A stretch of 64,000 nt of DNA from JAEUMD01 sp937950105 (GTDB taxonomy: Bacteria; Pseudomonadota; Alphaproteobacteria; Rhizobiales; Hyphomicrobiaceae), in the NCBI GenBank assembly GCA_036821845.1, contig DAISIT010000003.1:1-64000 (forward strand), written 5' to 3'. Position 1 is the first letter of the stretch. Each line of letters begins with the position of its first letter. The notes under the pieces were generated by a model. The model searched no databases, was not told where the DNA came from, and saw nothing but the letters and a program-made list of their open reading frames with translations. The position numbers were made by a program, and so were the translations under genes. Below are positions 25,520-35,498 of this stretch, piece by piece.

Positions 25520-25761
25520 GTCTGCTCCGTTCGGGGCCTGACGCGATACGGCCTGCACGCACGGGGCACGTGCGCGCAGGCCGCACGGGCGTGGCGGCGA
25601 GGGGTCTGGAAACCACGCCAGTGGCTCTGGGCCGGTCGCATCCCGGGAGGGTCTCTACGACTCACGGGCGGGCCGGCAACCAACGGATAACCTGACCTCG
25701 CCAGTCGGCACTTTACCGAAGTCATGCCCGGAGCGCTGAGGGTGCGCCTCGATGCGTCGTC

Positions 25762-26640
25762 TCACGATGGGACCGGGTCGACGTCGACCGAAACCGCGAC
25801 CGTGTGGCTCGCTCCGCCGAGGATCACGCCCGAGATCGGATTGATGTCGTCGTAGTCGCGGCCGTAGGCGAAGGCGATGTGCTCGTTGCTGGGCATCAGT
25901 CCGTTGGTCGGATCGATGTCAACCCAGCCGCAGCCCGGATCCCATACCGAGATCCACGCATGCGAGGCGTCGGCGCCGCGCAGTTTCTGCTGCCCCGGCG
26001 CCGGATGGGTGAGCAGGTAGCCGCTGACATAGCGCGCCGGCAGCTTCAGCGCGCGAATGGCGGCGAGCGCCAGATGGGAGAAGTCCTGGCAGACGCCACG
26101 GCGGATGCGCAGCACCTCCGCGGTCGGCGTCGAGACGTCGGTCGCGGTCGGGTCGAACTTGAACTCGCGGAAGATGCGGCAGGAGAGATGGAACGCCGCC
26201 TCGACATACGGACGCCCGGGCGTGAACGACTCGTGCGCGAACTCGGCGACCGCCAGCGTCGGCGCCGTCAGCCGGGAGGCGCTCGCATATTGTACGACGT
26301 CGATGTCGAAGGGAGCCGGGCCGACGCGCAGGCGGTCGCGAACCTGTTCCCACGGCGTCGTGCTCGACGGGATCACGGGCGCGTGCGGGGTGAGTTCGAT
26401 GCGGCTCAGCGCCTGCACGGTGAAAGTCGAATGATCGCGATCGATCTCCAGCGTGACGACCGGATTGCCGAAGGCATCGCGACCGTCGTGGCGCTGTGTC
26501 GGTGCCGGCTCGATCAGCAGCGTATGGCTGAGGACGCGCTGGTTATCCACGGTGCGCGGCGAAAGGTGCAGGCGCTGGTGCGAATGCACCACCGGCGTTT
26601 CGTAGCGGTACAGCGTCTTGTGGCTGATCTCGTAGCTCAT
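25762..26640 (-). CDS. Transglutaminase-like cysteine protease-fold protein
   Basis: A 292-residue protein with an N-terminal beta domain (bacterial transglutaminase N-terminal type, residues 1-85) and the catalytic domain carrying C184 (G-V-C-Q-D-F-S-H), H227 (S-H-A-W-I) and D241 (W-V-D-I-D-P). Its ATG overlaps the stop of the ATP-grasp gene upstream (ATGA), so the two are made together. This pairing is a recurrent bacterial operon, thought to make and cut peptide or isopeptide bonds. The open frame upstream of 26640 is antisense noise. Confidence 0.93.
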   Translation of the reverse strand: MSYEISHKTLYRYETPVVHSHQRLHLSPRTVDNQRVLSHTLLIEPAPTQRHDGRDAFGNPVVTLEIDRDHSTFTVQALSRIELTPHAPVIPSSTTPWEQVRDRLRVGPAPFDIDVVQYASASRLTAPTLAVAEFAHESFTPGRPYVEAAFHLSCRIFREFKFDPTATDVSTPTAEVLRIRRGVCQDFSHLALAAIRALKLPARYVSGYLLTHPAPGQQKLRGADASHAWISVWDPGCGWVDIDPTNGLMPSNEHIAFAYGRDYDDINPISGVILGGASHTVAVSVDVDPVPS

Positions 26641-29210
26641 GGCTTTTGTCCGTGCCGCGTCGTCAAGCGGTGCGGACGCGCCTGCAGCAGGCTGAAGTAA
26701 CGCCGCGCGATGGTGTTCGACAGTTCCGGCAGCTCGACGATCATGCGGCGCATGATGTCGGCGAGACCGTCGCGCTCGCCCTTGCCGAGCGGCTGCACGT
26801 CGAACAACCGTACGGCAGTCTGCAACGCGAGGATCTGGCGGCGCTCCTCCGGCAGCATGGAGCCGTTGCCGGATTTGGGCAGGGTCTCGAGATGGCGCGT
26901 GATGGCGGCGAGCTGGAAGGCGAGGCTGCGCGGATTGCTTTCGTCGAGCAGCAGCAGATCGAGGACCAGCGGCAGCATCGGATCGAGCCGGTAGCGCGAG
27001 CGATAGGTGATGAAGCTGTCGGCGGCCTCGAGCAGGAAGCGCTGACTGGCGACTTCTTCCTCCTCGTCCGGTGCCAGCGGCGCCGAGAATAACGCGAACA
27101 CCGCCTCGGAAAGATTGTAGGCGCGCGACAGGCGCCGCCCCATGTCGAGGAACGCCCAGCCGAAGTTGCGCGTCATGTTCTCGTGCATCAGGCCGCCGAA
27201 CGAGGCGAGCGAGGCGAGCCCTTCCTCGATGCGGTCGATGGCGTCGCCGCCGCGCGCGGCGATCAACTCGCGCCGCCAGTCGCCGGTCGGCTGGAAGCGG
27301 TCGAGCGTCTGCCAGGCTTCGAGCGAGAGGCGGTCGCGCGTCAGGCTGGCGCAGCGGTAGAGCCCGTCGAAGGTGCGCGACAGCGAGCGATGGCCGATGT
27401 CGCCGGCGATGAGGTCGCGCGCCAGCGGATCGATGGCCGCGGAATCGGAGAGCTGCTTGTGCGGCGGCGTGCCGGTCGGCTTGTCGGTCAGCAGCACCTC
27501 GAGGCAGCGGCGGGCTGCTGCCTGTCCCTCGACCGGCAAGCCGTCCTCCTGCTGGCGCTGCAGGGCGCTGCGCAGGACGCGCATGGTCCAGTCGGCGCGC
27601 TCGGCATAGCGCCCGAGCCAGTAGAGGTCGTCGGCGGCGCGGCTCTGCGTGACGCGCTGCGAACGCTCGACCTGCGCGGTCTCGATCGTCGGCCGCCACA
27701 GACTCGAATAGGCCTGCTTGTCGCCGTCGCCGGACACCCAGACGTCGCGCGTGCGCCCCTCGGGCGAGGACAGGCCGAGCGCGCGATCACCGGCGACCGA
27801 CATGGCGAGACCGCCCGGCATGACGACGAAGCCGTCGGTGCTGCGCGACACGAACAGGCGCATGGCGAACGGTACCGGCGCCAGTCCGTTGGCGGTCAGC
27901 GACGGCGTGGTGCCGAACGTCGGCGTCGGCTCGGCGACGAGACGGTCGCCGAGCAGGGCGACCTCGCTCGTCAGCAGTTCGCGCTCGGCGGCGGAGAGAT
28001 CGGCGCCGCGCCGGCCGAGGGCGGCGCGACCCGGACGACCCATGCCTTCCTGTGCCTTGCGCACGATCAACTGGTCGAGGTCGCCGAGGCCATCGCGCCC
28101 GGCGGCGTCGGCGGCGCCGAGCCAGCGGCGCGGGGTGTCGGAAAGCAGCAGGTCCTCGCCAAGCAGGCTGCGACAGACGGAGGGCAGGTAGGCCCCGAGA
28201 CCACGGTTCTGCACGACCGCCGCGCCGATCGAGTTGACGATCAGTCCGGGCGTGCGGCGCACCACGTCGAGCAGTCCGACCGGGCCGCCGAAGCCGGCAG
28301 GATCGAGCTCGAGCGGGTCGGCCGAATGGCCCTCGATGCAGCGCACCACGACGTCGACCTGCTTCAGGCCCTCGAGCGTCTTCAGGTATAGCAGGTCGCC
28401 GACGGTTCTGAGATCGTTGCCCTCGACCAGCAGGTAGCCGAGGTAGCGCGCCAGATAGGCGTGGCTGAAATAATCCTCGTGATGCGGGCCGGGGGTGAGC
28501 AGCGCCACGCGCGGATTGGAGCGCATGCTCGATTCGACGATGCTCGCCTGCATCTCCTGGAAGAAGGCGGCGATGCGGCGGGCGTTCGATGCCTTGAACA
28601 GGTCGCTGGCGACGTGGGTATGGGCGACCCGGTTGGCGAGCGCGGAACCGATGCCGGCCGGGGTCTCGGTATGGCTGTCGATGACACGCCAGTGGCCGTT
28701 CGCATCGCGGGCGAGATCGGCGGCGTAGAACTGCAGGTGACCGGTCTTCGGTTCGATGCCCTGACAGGCGCGCAGAAACGCGGGGTCGGAGAGCACCAGG
28801 GCCGGAGGGATCAACCCTTCGCGCAAAAGCTGTTGCGCCCCGTAGAGATCGGACAGGATGGCATCGAACAGGCGCGCACGCTGGGCGAGGGCCTGCTCGA
28901 GCCACGCCCATTCGCCGGCGCCGACGATCAGCGGCACCAGGTCGACGGTCCAGCGCTGGCGCGGCGTGCTCGGGTCGGCAAAAATGTCGTAGGCGATGCC
29001 GATCTGGTGCACGCGCTTGTCGAGGCGGTGCGAGCGGGCCTCCAGCTCCTGCGGTGACAGCGCCGCCATGGCCGAGATGAACGGCCACCACGCCTCGCGG
29101 ATGCTGCCGTCGGCGGCCAGCATCTCGTCATGGATGCCGGCGGCGGGGCGCGGGTAGCGGGCGAGCAGATCACCGGCCGGCGCGGACTGGCTCGCTCTGA
29201 CGAAGCTCAT
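26637..29210 (-). CDS. Circularly permuted ATP-grasp / Alpha-E fusion protein
   Basis: An 857-residue protein in two parts. Residues 1-510 are a circularly permuted ATP-grasp ligase (DUF404/DUF407 type) with Y-D-I-F, I-D-S-H-T-E-T-P-A-G-I-G and L-L-T-P-G-P-H-H-E-D-Y-F. From about 530 (R-A-A-D-D-L-Y-W-L-G-R-Y-A-E-R-A) to the end is the helical Alpha-E domain (DUF403). In many bacteria these are separate genes; here they are fused. Known operons join them with a transglutaminase, as here, and the ligase is thought to make an uncharacterised peptide. The ATG is at 29210, with no strong ribosome-binding site. Confidence 0.92.
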   Translation of the reverse strand: MSFVRASQSAPAGDLLARYPRPAAGIHDEMLAADGSIREAWWPFISAMAALSPQELEARSHRLDKRVHQIGIAYDIFADPSTPRQRWTVDLVPLIVGAGEWAWLEQALAQRARLFDAILSDLYGAQQLLREGLIPPALVLSDPAFLRACQGIEPKTGHLQFYAADLARDANGHWRVIDSHTETPAGIGSALANRVAHTHVASDLFKASNARRIAAFFQEMQASIVESSMRSNPRVALLTPGPHHEDYFSHAYLARYLGYLLVEGNDLRTVGDLLYLKTLEGLKQVDVVVRCIEGHSADPLELDPAGFGGPVGLLDVVRRTPGLIVNSIGAAVVQNRGLGAYLPSVCRSLLGEDLLLSDTPRRWLGAADAAGRDGLGDLDQLIVRKAQEGMGRPGRAALGRRGADLSAAERELLTSEVALLGDRLVAEPTPTFGTTPSLTANGLAPVPFAMRLFVSRSTDGFVVMPGGLAMSVAGDRALGLSSPEGRTRDVWVSGDGDKQAYSSLWRPTIETAQVERSQRVTQSRAADDLYWLGRYAERADWTMRVLRSALQRQQEDGLPVEGQAAARRCLEVLLTDKPTGTPPHKQLSDSAAIDPLARDLIAGDIGHRSLSRTFDGLYRCASLTRDRLSLEAWQTLDRFQPTGDWRRELIAARGGDAIDRIEEGLASLASFGGLMHENMTRNFGWAFLDMGRRLSRAYNLSEAVFALFSAPLAPDEEEEVASQRFLLEAADSFITYRSRYRLDPMLPLVLDLLLLDESNPRSLAFQLAAITRHLETLPKSGNGSMLPEERRQILALQTAVRLFDVQPLGKGERDGLADIMRRMIVELPELSNTIARRYFSLLQARPHRLTTRHGQKP

Positions 29211-29481
29211 GGCGTGCTGATGGCCTCTGCTAGTTCTGGTTCTTGCGCGCAGCGGACGTCGCGCGTCTAGCGATGTTCGACGGCAGCCGGCGGCGACGTG
29301 ACCCGTGTACGGCGCCGGTCGATGCGATTTCCCGTCCAGCGAATCGTCCGTCGTCGCGTCCGCGAGTTGCCGAAGCGTAACAGGCGATCGGCTGGACTTC
29401 CAAGGGGTTCGCTGGCCGGGGAGTGTGACAGGGGCGAAGGCCTGTGTCTGTTCGGCCCGGCGACCCGCCGGGGGCTGGCAC
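29211..29481. other. Intergenic region, no gene
   Basis: 270 bp between two leftward genes. It must hold the promoter of the ATP-grasp operon and the end of the PAP2 transcript. No clear promoter boxes, hairpin or small gene could be supported. Confidence 0.4.
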
Positions 29482-30198
29482 TCATTCGGGCGGCTGCGGG
29501 GTTTCGGACAGTTTGACGGCGGCGAGCACCCAGGCGCTGCCGATCACCCAGCCGGTGAGGACGTCGCTCGGCCAGTGGGCGCCGAGATAGATGCGCGTGA
29601 AGCCGACCAGAACGACCAGCGCCGCCGCGCTTCCCATCAGCAGGGCGATCACGGTTTTGCTCGTCTGCTCGCGGGCGGCGAGGGCGGCGAGGGTGAGCAG
29701 CACGGTGGCGGTGAGCATGGCGTGGCTGCTCGGGAAACTGGTCGTGTCGGTGGTCACGGTGACGCTGGTGAAATCCGGCCTGGCGCGCGCCACCATCGAC
29801 TTGACGAGGCTGTTGAAGATCAGCGCTCCGGTCGCCGTGGTGAACAGGAAGGCGGCAGCACCCGGCCGCTGCAGCAGCGCCAGCAGGCCGGTGCCGAGCA
29901 GCGTCAACAGGATGAGAAACGTATTCGAACCGAGCGCGGTGATGTCGCGCATGATGCTCTCGAAGCCCGGCGAGCCGATCGGATCGCGCGGGTCGGTCGG
30001 CGAGTGCAGCCAGGCGACGAGGCCGAGGTCGAGACCGGCCAGTCCGCTCCTGCTGGTGAGGGCGGCCAGCAACCAGACGACAAGCAGCAGCGAGAACGAC
30101 AGCGTGACGGCGATCAGCCAGAGGCGGACGCTCGTACTGCCAGGAAGGGGGGGCGGCGAAGAAATGCGGTCGTCACTGCTGGTGGTGGGATCGGGCAC
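29482..30198 (-). CDS. PAP2-family membrane phosphatase
   Basis: A 238-residue protein with about six membrane segments and the three phosphatase motifs: K-S-M-V-A-R-A-R-P, S-F-P-S-S-H-A-M and R-I-Y-L-G-A-H-W-P-S-D. These enzymes remove phosphate from lipids such as phosphatidic acid, undecaprenyl pyrophosphate or lipid A. GTG 30198 with gagga upstream is the likely start; codons further up to 30645 are antisense to the di-heme gene. It is divergent from that gene. Confidence 0.92.
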   Translation of the reverse strand: MPDPTTSSDDRISSPPPLPGSTSVRLWLIAVTLSFSLLLVVWLLAALTSRSGLAGLDLGLVAWLHSPTDPRDPIGSPGFESIMRDITALGSNTFLILLTLLGTGLLALLQRPGAAAFLFTTATGALIFNSLVKSMVARARPDFTSVTVTTDTTSFPSSHAMLTATVLLTLAALAAREQTSKTVIALLMGSAAALVVLVGFTRIYLGAHWPSDVLTGWVIGSAWVLAAVKLSETPQPPE

Positions 30199-30345
30199 GT
30201 GTTGGCGTCCTCGTTCGAGGTATGGCAGGACTTGGGTCACAGGCGGCGCGCGGCGCGTCCGGCGCGGACCATAGCACCGCTCGTCGCGCGAGTGGTGAAC
30301 GGGCGGCGTTCCCGCGGCGCAAGCGGCTCGCAGGATAGATGGTGG

Positions 30346-31740
30346 ATGCGACAAGTCGATAGGGCGCGCGCCGGGCAGAGTTTCGTGGGGCGGCGGTGCG
30401 CCGCCGGCCTCGGCACGGTCGCCCTCGTGCTCGCGTCGATGGTGGCTGCCGTCGGCGGCGCGGGTGCCGGATCGGGAACTCTCCCGGCCGCCGATCCTGC
30501 ACGCGGGATGAGCGCCCGCGATGCCGCCCGGTTTCGCGCTGGCGAGGCGATCTTCCACGCCGAATGGCAGCCGGCGCCCAACGTCTCGGAAGGCGTCGAC
30601 GGGCTGGGGCCGCTCTACAACGCGGTGAGCTGCGCGGCCTGCCACGGCGGTCCTGCGGCAGCCAACCCGGCGGACCGGTTTGGGGGGCGGCTACTGCGGC
30701 TGTCGCGGCCCGACGGAACCCCCGATCCGGTCTACGGGCTGCAGCTGCAGGACCGCGCGGTGCCCGGGCATCTGGCCGAGGGGCGGATTGCCATCAACGA
30801 CGAGCCGAGCGTCGTGCGCCTCGTCGATGGCCGCGAGGTGCAGCTCGATCGCCCGCGCCCGGCCATCGCCGATCCGGCCTATGGCTCGCCCGCGGCGGAT
30901 TTGGCGCTGTCGCTGCGGGTGCCGCCGCCTCTCGACGGACTGGGCTTCGTCGCGGCGATCGCCGCCGCCGATATCCGGGCGCTGGCCGATCCCGACGACA
31001 AGGATGGAGACGGCATCTCGGGCCGCGTCGGCGAGGCCGTCGATCCGACGACCGGCGAAGCGGTGCTCGCCCGCTTCGGCTGGAAGGCGTCGGTGGCGAC
31101 GCTGGCGCAGCAGACGGCCGAGGCGCTGCATCTCGATATGGGGATTTCCTCTCTGCGGCTGGCGCAGCACGGCGGGGACTGCACTCCGGCACAACGCGAT
31201 TGCCTCGCTGCGCCGAGCGGGGCTTCGGCTGCGGCGGGCGGCGCCGAGATCAGCGATACCGAAATCGGCCTGCTGGTCGCCTACCTCGAAGGACTGGAGC
31301 CGCCGTCCAATCTAGTGCTCATCACTCATCCGCCCGAAGCTGCCGGTGAGCGGGCGTTTGCCGCATCGGGCTGCCACGGGTGTCACTGGACCGGCTTCAC
31401 CACCAGTCAGACGACGATGAAGCCGCACCGCGCGCGGCAGGGCGTGCGTCTGTTTTCAGATCTGCTGCTGCACGACATGGGGGAGGGGCTCGCCGACAAC
31501 CGCCCCGAGGGCAGCGCCTCGGGCAGCGAATGGCGCACGGCGCCGCTGTGGGGGCTCTCCCGGCGGCTGGCACGCATCGCCTACGGCTCGCTCCCCGGTC
31601 TGCTGCACGACGGTCGCGCCCGCACCATCGAGGAGGCGATCCTGTGGCACGGCGGCGAAGCGGCCCGCGCCCGCGACGCCTACGCCGCGCTGTCGCAGGC
31701 GGACCGCGACAACTTGCTCGCGTTTCTCGCCGGTCTCTGA
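30346..31740 (+). CDS. Di-heme oxidoreductase-like protein (DUF1111 family)
   Basis: A 464-residue exported protein. A hydrophobic segment at residues 20-45 acts as the signal. Two CxxCH heme sites follow: C-A-A-C-H in the first third and C-H-G-C-H in the second half, with D-M-G-E-G-L-A-D and P-L-W-G-L typical of DUF1111, once called thiol oxidoreductases. Electron transfer in the periplasm is likely; the substrate is not known. In some genomes the family sits with imelysin iron-uptake genes, but none are here. ATG 30346 has a poor ribosome-binding site. Confidence 0.88.
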   Translation: MRQVDRARAGQSFVGRRCAAGLGTVALVLASMVAAVGGAGAGSGTLPAADPARGMSARDAARFRAGEAIFHAEWQPAPNVSEGVDGLGPLYNAVSCAACHGGPAAANPADRFGGRLLRLSRPDGTPDPVYGLQLQDRAVPGHLAEGRIAINDEPSVVRLVDGREVQLDRPRPAIADPAYGSPAADLALSLRVPPPLDGLGFVAAIAAADIRALADPDDKDGDGISGRVGEAVDPTTGEAVLARFGWKASVATLAQQTAEALHLDMGISSLRLAQHGGDCTPAQRDCLAAPSGASAAAGGAEISDTEIGLLVAYLEGLEPPSNLVLITHPPEAAGERAFAASGCHGCHWTGFTTSQTTMKPHRARQGVRLFSDLLLHDMGEGLADNRPEGSASGSEWRTAPLWGLSRRLARIAYGSLPGLLHDGRARTIEEAILWHGGEAARARDAYAALSQADRDNLLAFLAGL

Positions 31741-31901
31741 AGAAGGCGCGGTTGCGCCGCCATAGCCCCGCCGATTTTGCGGTGCTTCAAGGCGCTCCCA
31801 CACCACGGTCCGCCGACCGTACCCTCCCACCGCACACTTGCGCGGCGCCGCCACAGGCGACAAGTTCGCGCCCGAACCTGCTTGCAAGGAGCCTTCGCCT
31901 C

Positions 31902-33542
31902 ATGCCGTTCGCGCTGACGCGCCGCCGTTTCATCGGCAGCGCCGCCACGTTCACCGCTGCGACCTTCGTGACCGCGAGCGGTGCGCCCCTGCCCGGCACC
32001 CGCGCGTTGGCGGAATCGAATCCGCCGACCGGTGCCACCGCAGGGGCGAGTGCCGCAAGTGGCGAGACGCTCGGGGCAGGCGTCGGCTACGGCCCGGCCA
32101 AGGCATTTTCGTTCGACACGCTCAAGGCCGAGGCGCGCGATCTCTCCCGCCAGCCGTACGTGTCGGCCCGCTCGCCACACGGCGAGATTCTCGACAAGCT
32201 CGATTACGACGCCTATCAGCAGATCCGCTATCGCCGTGCCGCCACCATTCCGCTCGGCCAGACGCCCGTGCAGTTGTTCCATCTCGGCCGCTATTTCCAG
32301 GAGCCGGTGCGCATGCACACGGTGGCCGGGGGGCAGGCGCGCGAGATCATCTACGATACGGCCCTGTTCGACATGCCGGCCGACCATCCGGCGCGCGCGC
32401 TCCCCGCCAGCACCGGCTTCGCCGGCTTCCGCATCATGGGGCCGAGCCTCGACAACGACTGGTATGCGGCGCTGGGCGCCTCTTATTTCCGCACCTCCGG
32501 TCCCTACAACCAGTACGGCCTCTCGGCGCGCGGCCTCGCCATCGATTCCGGCCTGCCGACACCCGAGGAGTTCCCGCGCTTCGCCGCCTACTGGCTCGAG
32601 GCGGGCGAGGGCCAGAGCCTGACCATTTATGGCCTGCTCGACAGCCCGAGCGTCACCGGCGCCTATCGCATCGTCACGCGCCGCACCAGCGACGAGCGTG
32701 ACATCCACCGCATCACGCAGGACGTGTCACTCGAACTCTATGCCAGGAAGGACATCGAGCGGCTCGGCATCGCGCCGTTCTCGAGCATGTTCTGGTACGG
32801 CGAAGGCAGCCGCAAGCAGGCGGCCGACTGGCGCCCCGAGGTGCACGACAGCGACGGCCTCGGCATCCTCACCGGCAGCGGCGAGCGGCTCTGGCGACCG
32901 CTCAACAATCCGCCGCGCGTGCAGACCAGTTCGTTCCTCGATTCCAACATCAAGGGCTTCGGCCTGCAGCAGCGCGACCGCGACTTCGTCAGCTATCTCG
33001 ACGACGGCGTGTTCTACGAGCGGCGCGCGTCGGTGTGGGTGGAGCCGGGAGAAGGCTGGGGCGAGGGCGCGGTGCAACTGCTCGAGATCCCGACCGACGA
33101 CGAGATCCACGACAACATCGCGCTGTGGTGGAACCCGAAGGAGCAATTGAAAGGCGGCCAGTCCAAGGCGTGGAGCTACCGCCTGACGTGGACCGACGAC
33201 GTGCCGCTGGAGCACGGCCTCGGCCGCGCCACCGCCAGCTTCTCCGGCATGGGCGGGCGGCCGGGCACCAAGCGGCCCGAGGGCGTGCGCAAGTTCGTCA
33301 TCGATTTCCAGGGCGGCGTGTTCCGCGGTCTCGACCGCAACTCCGGCGTCAAGCTGATCGTGACGGCGTCGCGCGGCGAGGTCTCGAACGCCTACACGCA
33401 TCCGGTGGTCGATCAGCGCGAGCGCTGGCGAGCGCTGTTCGACATCCAGACCACGGGCAGCGAGCCGGTCGAGCTGCGCGCGTATCTGAGCCACGACGGG
33501 CGCGCACTGACGGAAACCTGGCTCGGCCAGTATTTCCCCTGA
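31902..33542 (+). CDS. Periplasmic glucan biosynthesis protein, OpgG/OpgD type
   Basis: A 546-residue protein with a twin-arginine signal (L-T-R-R-R-F-I-G-S-A-A-T-F). The OpgG fold is evident from F-S-F-D-T-L, L-D-Y-D-A-Y-Q-Q-I-R-Y-R, S-L-D-N-D-W-Y-A, F-W-Y-G-E-G-S and the C-terminal domain ending in T-E-T-W-L-G-Q-Y. The family shapes the beta-glucan backbone of osmoregulated periplasmic glucans. The Tat signal favours OpgD over OpgG, but both occur. The glucosyltransferase opgH is not in the window. It follows the di-heme gene by 160 bp and is probably separate from it. Confidence 0.93.
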   Translation: MPFALTRRRFIGSAATFTAATFVTASGAPLPGTRALAESNPPTGATAGASAASGETLGAGVGYGPAKAFSFDTLKAEARDLSRQPYVSARSPHGEILDKLDYDAYQQIRYRRAATIPLGQTPVQLFHLGRYFQEPVRMHTVAGGQAREIIYDTALFDMPADHPARALPASTGFAGFRIMGPSLDNDWYAALGASYFRTSGPYNQYGLSARGLAIDSGLPTPEEFPRFAAYWLEAGEGQSLTIYGLLDSPSVTGAYRIVTRRTSDERDIHRITQDVSLELYARKDIERLGIAPFSSMFWYGEGSRKQAADWRPEVHDSDGLGILTGSGERLWRPLNNPPRVQTSSFLDSNIKGFGLQQRDRDFVSYLDDGVFYERRASVWVEPGEGWGEGAVQLLEIPTDDEIHDNIALWWNPKEQLKGGQSKAWSYRLTWTDDVPLEHGLGRATASFSGMGGRPGTKRPEGVRKFVIDFQGGVFRGLDRNSGVKLIVTASRGEVSNAYTHPVVDQRERWRALFDIQTTGSEPVELRAYLSHDGRALTETWLGQYFP

Positions 33543-33589
33543 GACGGATGCGTGCGCGGGCGCACATTGTGGAACGGCGGACAGGACTG

Positions 33590-34642
33590 TCAGCGTGCAT
33601 CCCAGCTCGCCATATCGAGCGCGTTGACGGCAGCGTCGGCTACGTGTGCCAGCGCGGTCGCCGTGGCGGCGCCGGTGACACGGCCGCGATGGCGCAGCGG
33701 CCGCACCCTCAGCGGCTCGGCGGCGGCAATGCGCGCGAGGCTCATGGCCTCGTCGATGCCGATCGCGGCGAAGCGGACAACATCTCCGGGGCGGCTCTGT
33801 GCGACGCGCCTCAGATCGCGCGTGAGGATGGTGGCGATGCGCGGGTAGCCGGCGACTGTCTGGCAATCGGCCATCAGCACGAGCGGCATGCCGTCGGGCG
33901 GGATCTGGATGGCGCCGGAGAGAACGCCCTGTGATGCCAGTTCGCGCGGCCGGTCGGGCTCGAGACGGGGGGCGGCCAGTGGCGGACCATCGAGGCGATA
34001 GGCCATGCGGTCGCTGGCGTGAGAAATCCGGTAGGGCGCGGCAAGCAGGGCCGCGATGGCTGTGTCTGTGAACAGGTCGGCGTGCGGGCCGAGAATGATG
34101 CGGACCGGGGCGTCACCGCAGAGCGGCACCGGCTCGCACGCGAGTTCCAGCGCCCGGTACGGTGCCGCGGCGAGGCGCAACGGCAGGCGATCGCCGGCAA
34201 CCAGGGCACGCCCGCCGAGGCCGCCGAGGGCGGCACGGGCGTAGAGCGAGCGGCTGGCGAGTTCCGTCGCGATGTCGAAGCCGCCCGCCACCGCGAGCAT
34301 CGTACGGACGCCAGTGCGCGGCCGGCGCACGGTCAGCGTCTCGCCGTCGTCGAGCACCAGCGAAGCATGATGCGACATGCGTGTGCCGGCGATGTCGATG
34401 TCGGCCGGCGCGCCGGTGACGGCGAGTCGCACCGGCCCTCCTTCGGCGACGACCCGGATAGACCCGAGCGTCAATTCGATCGCGGCTTCGTTCGCGGCGT
34501 TGCCGACGAGGGCGTTGGCGACGCGGAGGGCCAGAGGGTCCATCGCGCCCGAGCGCGGGATGCCGAGGCGTGAGAGACCCGGGCGCCCGAAGTCCTGCAG
34601 CGAGGTCAGCGGATCGCACGACATGATGCGCAGCGCCGTCAT
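33590..34642 (-). CDS. pxpC: 5-oxoprolinase subunit C (biotin-dependent carboxyltransferase-like)
   Basis: A 350-residue protein opening M-T-A-L-R-I-M-S-C-D-P-L-T-S-L-Q-D-F-G-R-P-G, the typical start of PxpC (KipA). With PxpA and PxpB it opens 5-oxoproline to glutamate using ATP. The start overlaps the pxpB stop by four bases (ATGA). pxpA is not seen here, so the enzyme would need an A subunit coded elsewhere. Confidence 0.93.
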   Translation of the reverse strand: MTALRIMSCDPLTSLQDFGRPGLSRLGIPRSGAMDPLALRVANALVGNAANEAAIELTLGSIRVVAEGGPVRLAVTGAPADIDIAGTRMSHHASLVLDDGETLTVRRPRTGVRTMLAVAGGFDIATELASRSLYARAALGGLGGRALVAGDRLPLRLAAAPYRALELACEPVPLCGDAPVRIILGPHADLFTDTAIAALLAAPYRISHASDRMAYRLDGPPLAAPRLEPDRPRELASQGVLSGAIQIPPDGMPLVLMADCQTVAGYPRIATILTRDLRRVAQSRPGDVVRFAAIGIDEAMSLARIAAAEPLRVRPLRHRGRVTGAATATALAHVADAAVNALDMASWDAR

Positions 34643-35430
34643 CGGGCGCGCTCCGCGACGATCTCTCCGGCGGCTGCCGCGCGCGCGATGTCCGCGAACA
34701 GCTCAGCCCCTATCGCGACCAGTTCGACCTCGTCACCCTGTTCGAGGAAGGTCACCGGCTGGCGGTTGCGGTCGAACGTCAGCACCGGCGTGCGGCCGAT
34801 CTGGTGCCAGCCGCTCGGTCCGGCGATGGAGCCGATGGCGGTCTGTGCGCCGCCGATGCCGATGCCGCCGCCGGGGACGCGCGGGCGTGGCGTCGCGAGG
34901 CGAGGCACGGCGAGCGAGGCGGGCAACCCGGCGAGATACGTGAAGCCCGGCAGGAAGCCCATCATGGCAACGGTGTAGTCGGCGCCCGCATGCCGAGAGA
35001 CGACCTCGCTCTCGCCGAGGCCAAGGTGGGCTGCGACGGCCGGGAGGTCGGGGCCGAAGGCGCCGCCGTAGACCACCGGGATGCGCCAGCGCTTGACCGG
35101 CGCCCGTGCGGCGTCGGTGAGCGTGGCCAGGGCCCTTTCGATGGCGCGCGCGATCGCCTCGACATCGGCGACGGCCGGATCGTAGGCGACCAGCAGGCTG
35201 TCGTAGGCAGGAATGGCTTCGACGAATCCCGGTGGCGGCGCGGCGGCGAGAGCGCGGTCGAGGGCGACGACAATCTCGAGCGCGCGTCCGGGCGGGACAG
35301 CCGGCTGCTCGCTTTCCGAAAAGGCGACAACGAGGGCGCGATCGCCGGCCAGCAACAGCCGAGCCGACAAAGAACGGCTCTCGCCGCTCTCGGTTCTGCG
35401 GAGTAAATCGCAAGTGCAGGTTTCCGACAT
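34639..35430 (-). CDS. pxpB: 5-oxoprolinase subunit B
   Basis: A 263-residue protein with the PxpB (KipI) core: V-V-Y-G-G-A-F-G-P-D-L, M-G-F-L-P-G-F-T-Y-L, G-G-G-I-G-I-G-G and G-P-S-G-W-H-Q-I-G-R-T-P. ATG 35430 begins it in an AT-richer divergent region. The first 20 residues include a C-T-C pair not usual for the family, so a start nearer residue 24 is possible. It is translated ahead of pxpC with four-base overlap. Confidence 0.92.
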   Translation of the reverse strand: MSETCTCDLLRRTESGESRSLSARLLLAGDRALVVAFSESEQPAVPPGRALEIVVALDRALAAAPPPGFVEAIPAYDSLLVAYDPAVADVEAIARAIERALATLTDAARAPVKRWRIPVVYGGAFGPDLPAVAAHLGLGESEVVSRHAGADYTVAMMGFLPGFTYLAGLPASLAVPRLATPRPRVPGGGIGIGGAQTAIGSIAGPSGWHQIGRTPVLTFDRNRQPVTFLEQGDEVELVAIGAELFADIARAAAAGEIVAERAR

Positions 35431-35498
35431 CGTGTATCATTCAAATGATGAATATTGAACATGGCAATTATAGTTTGCTCCGCTCCTAATAAAAAGTG

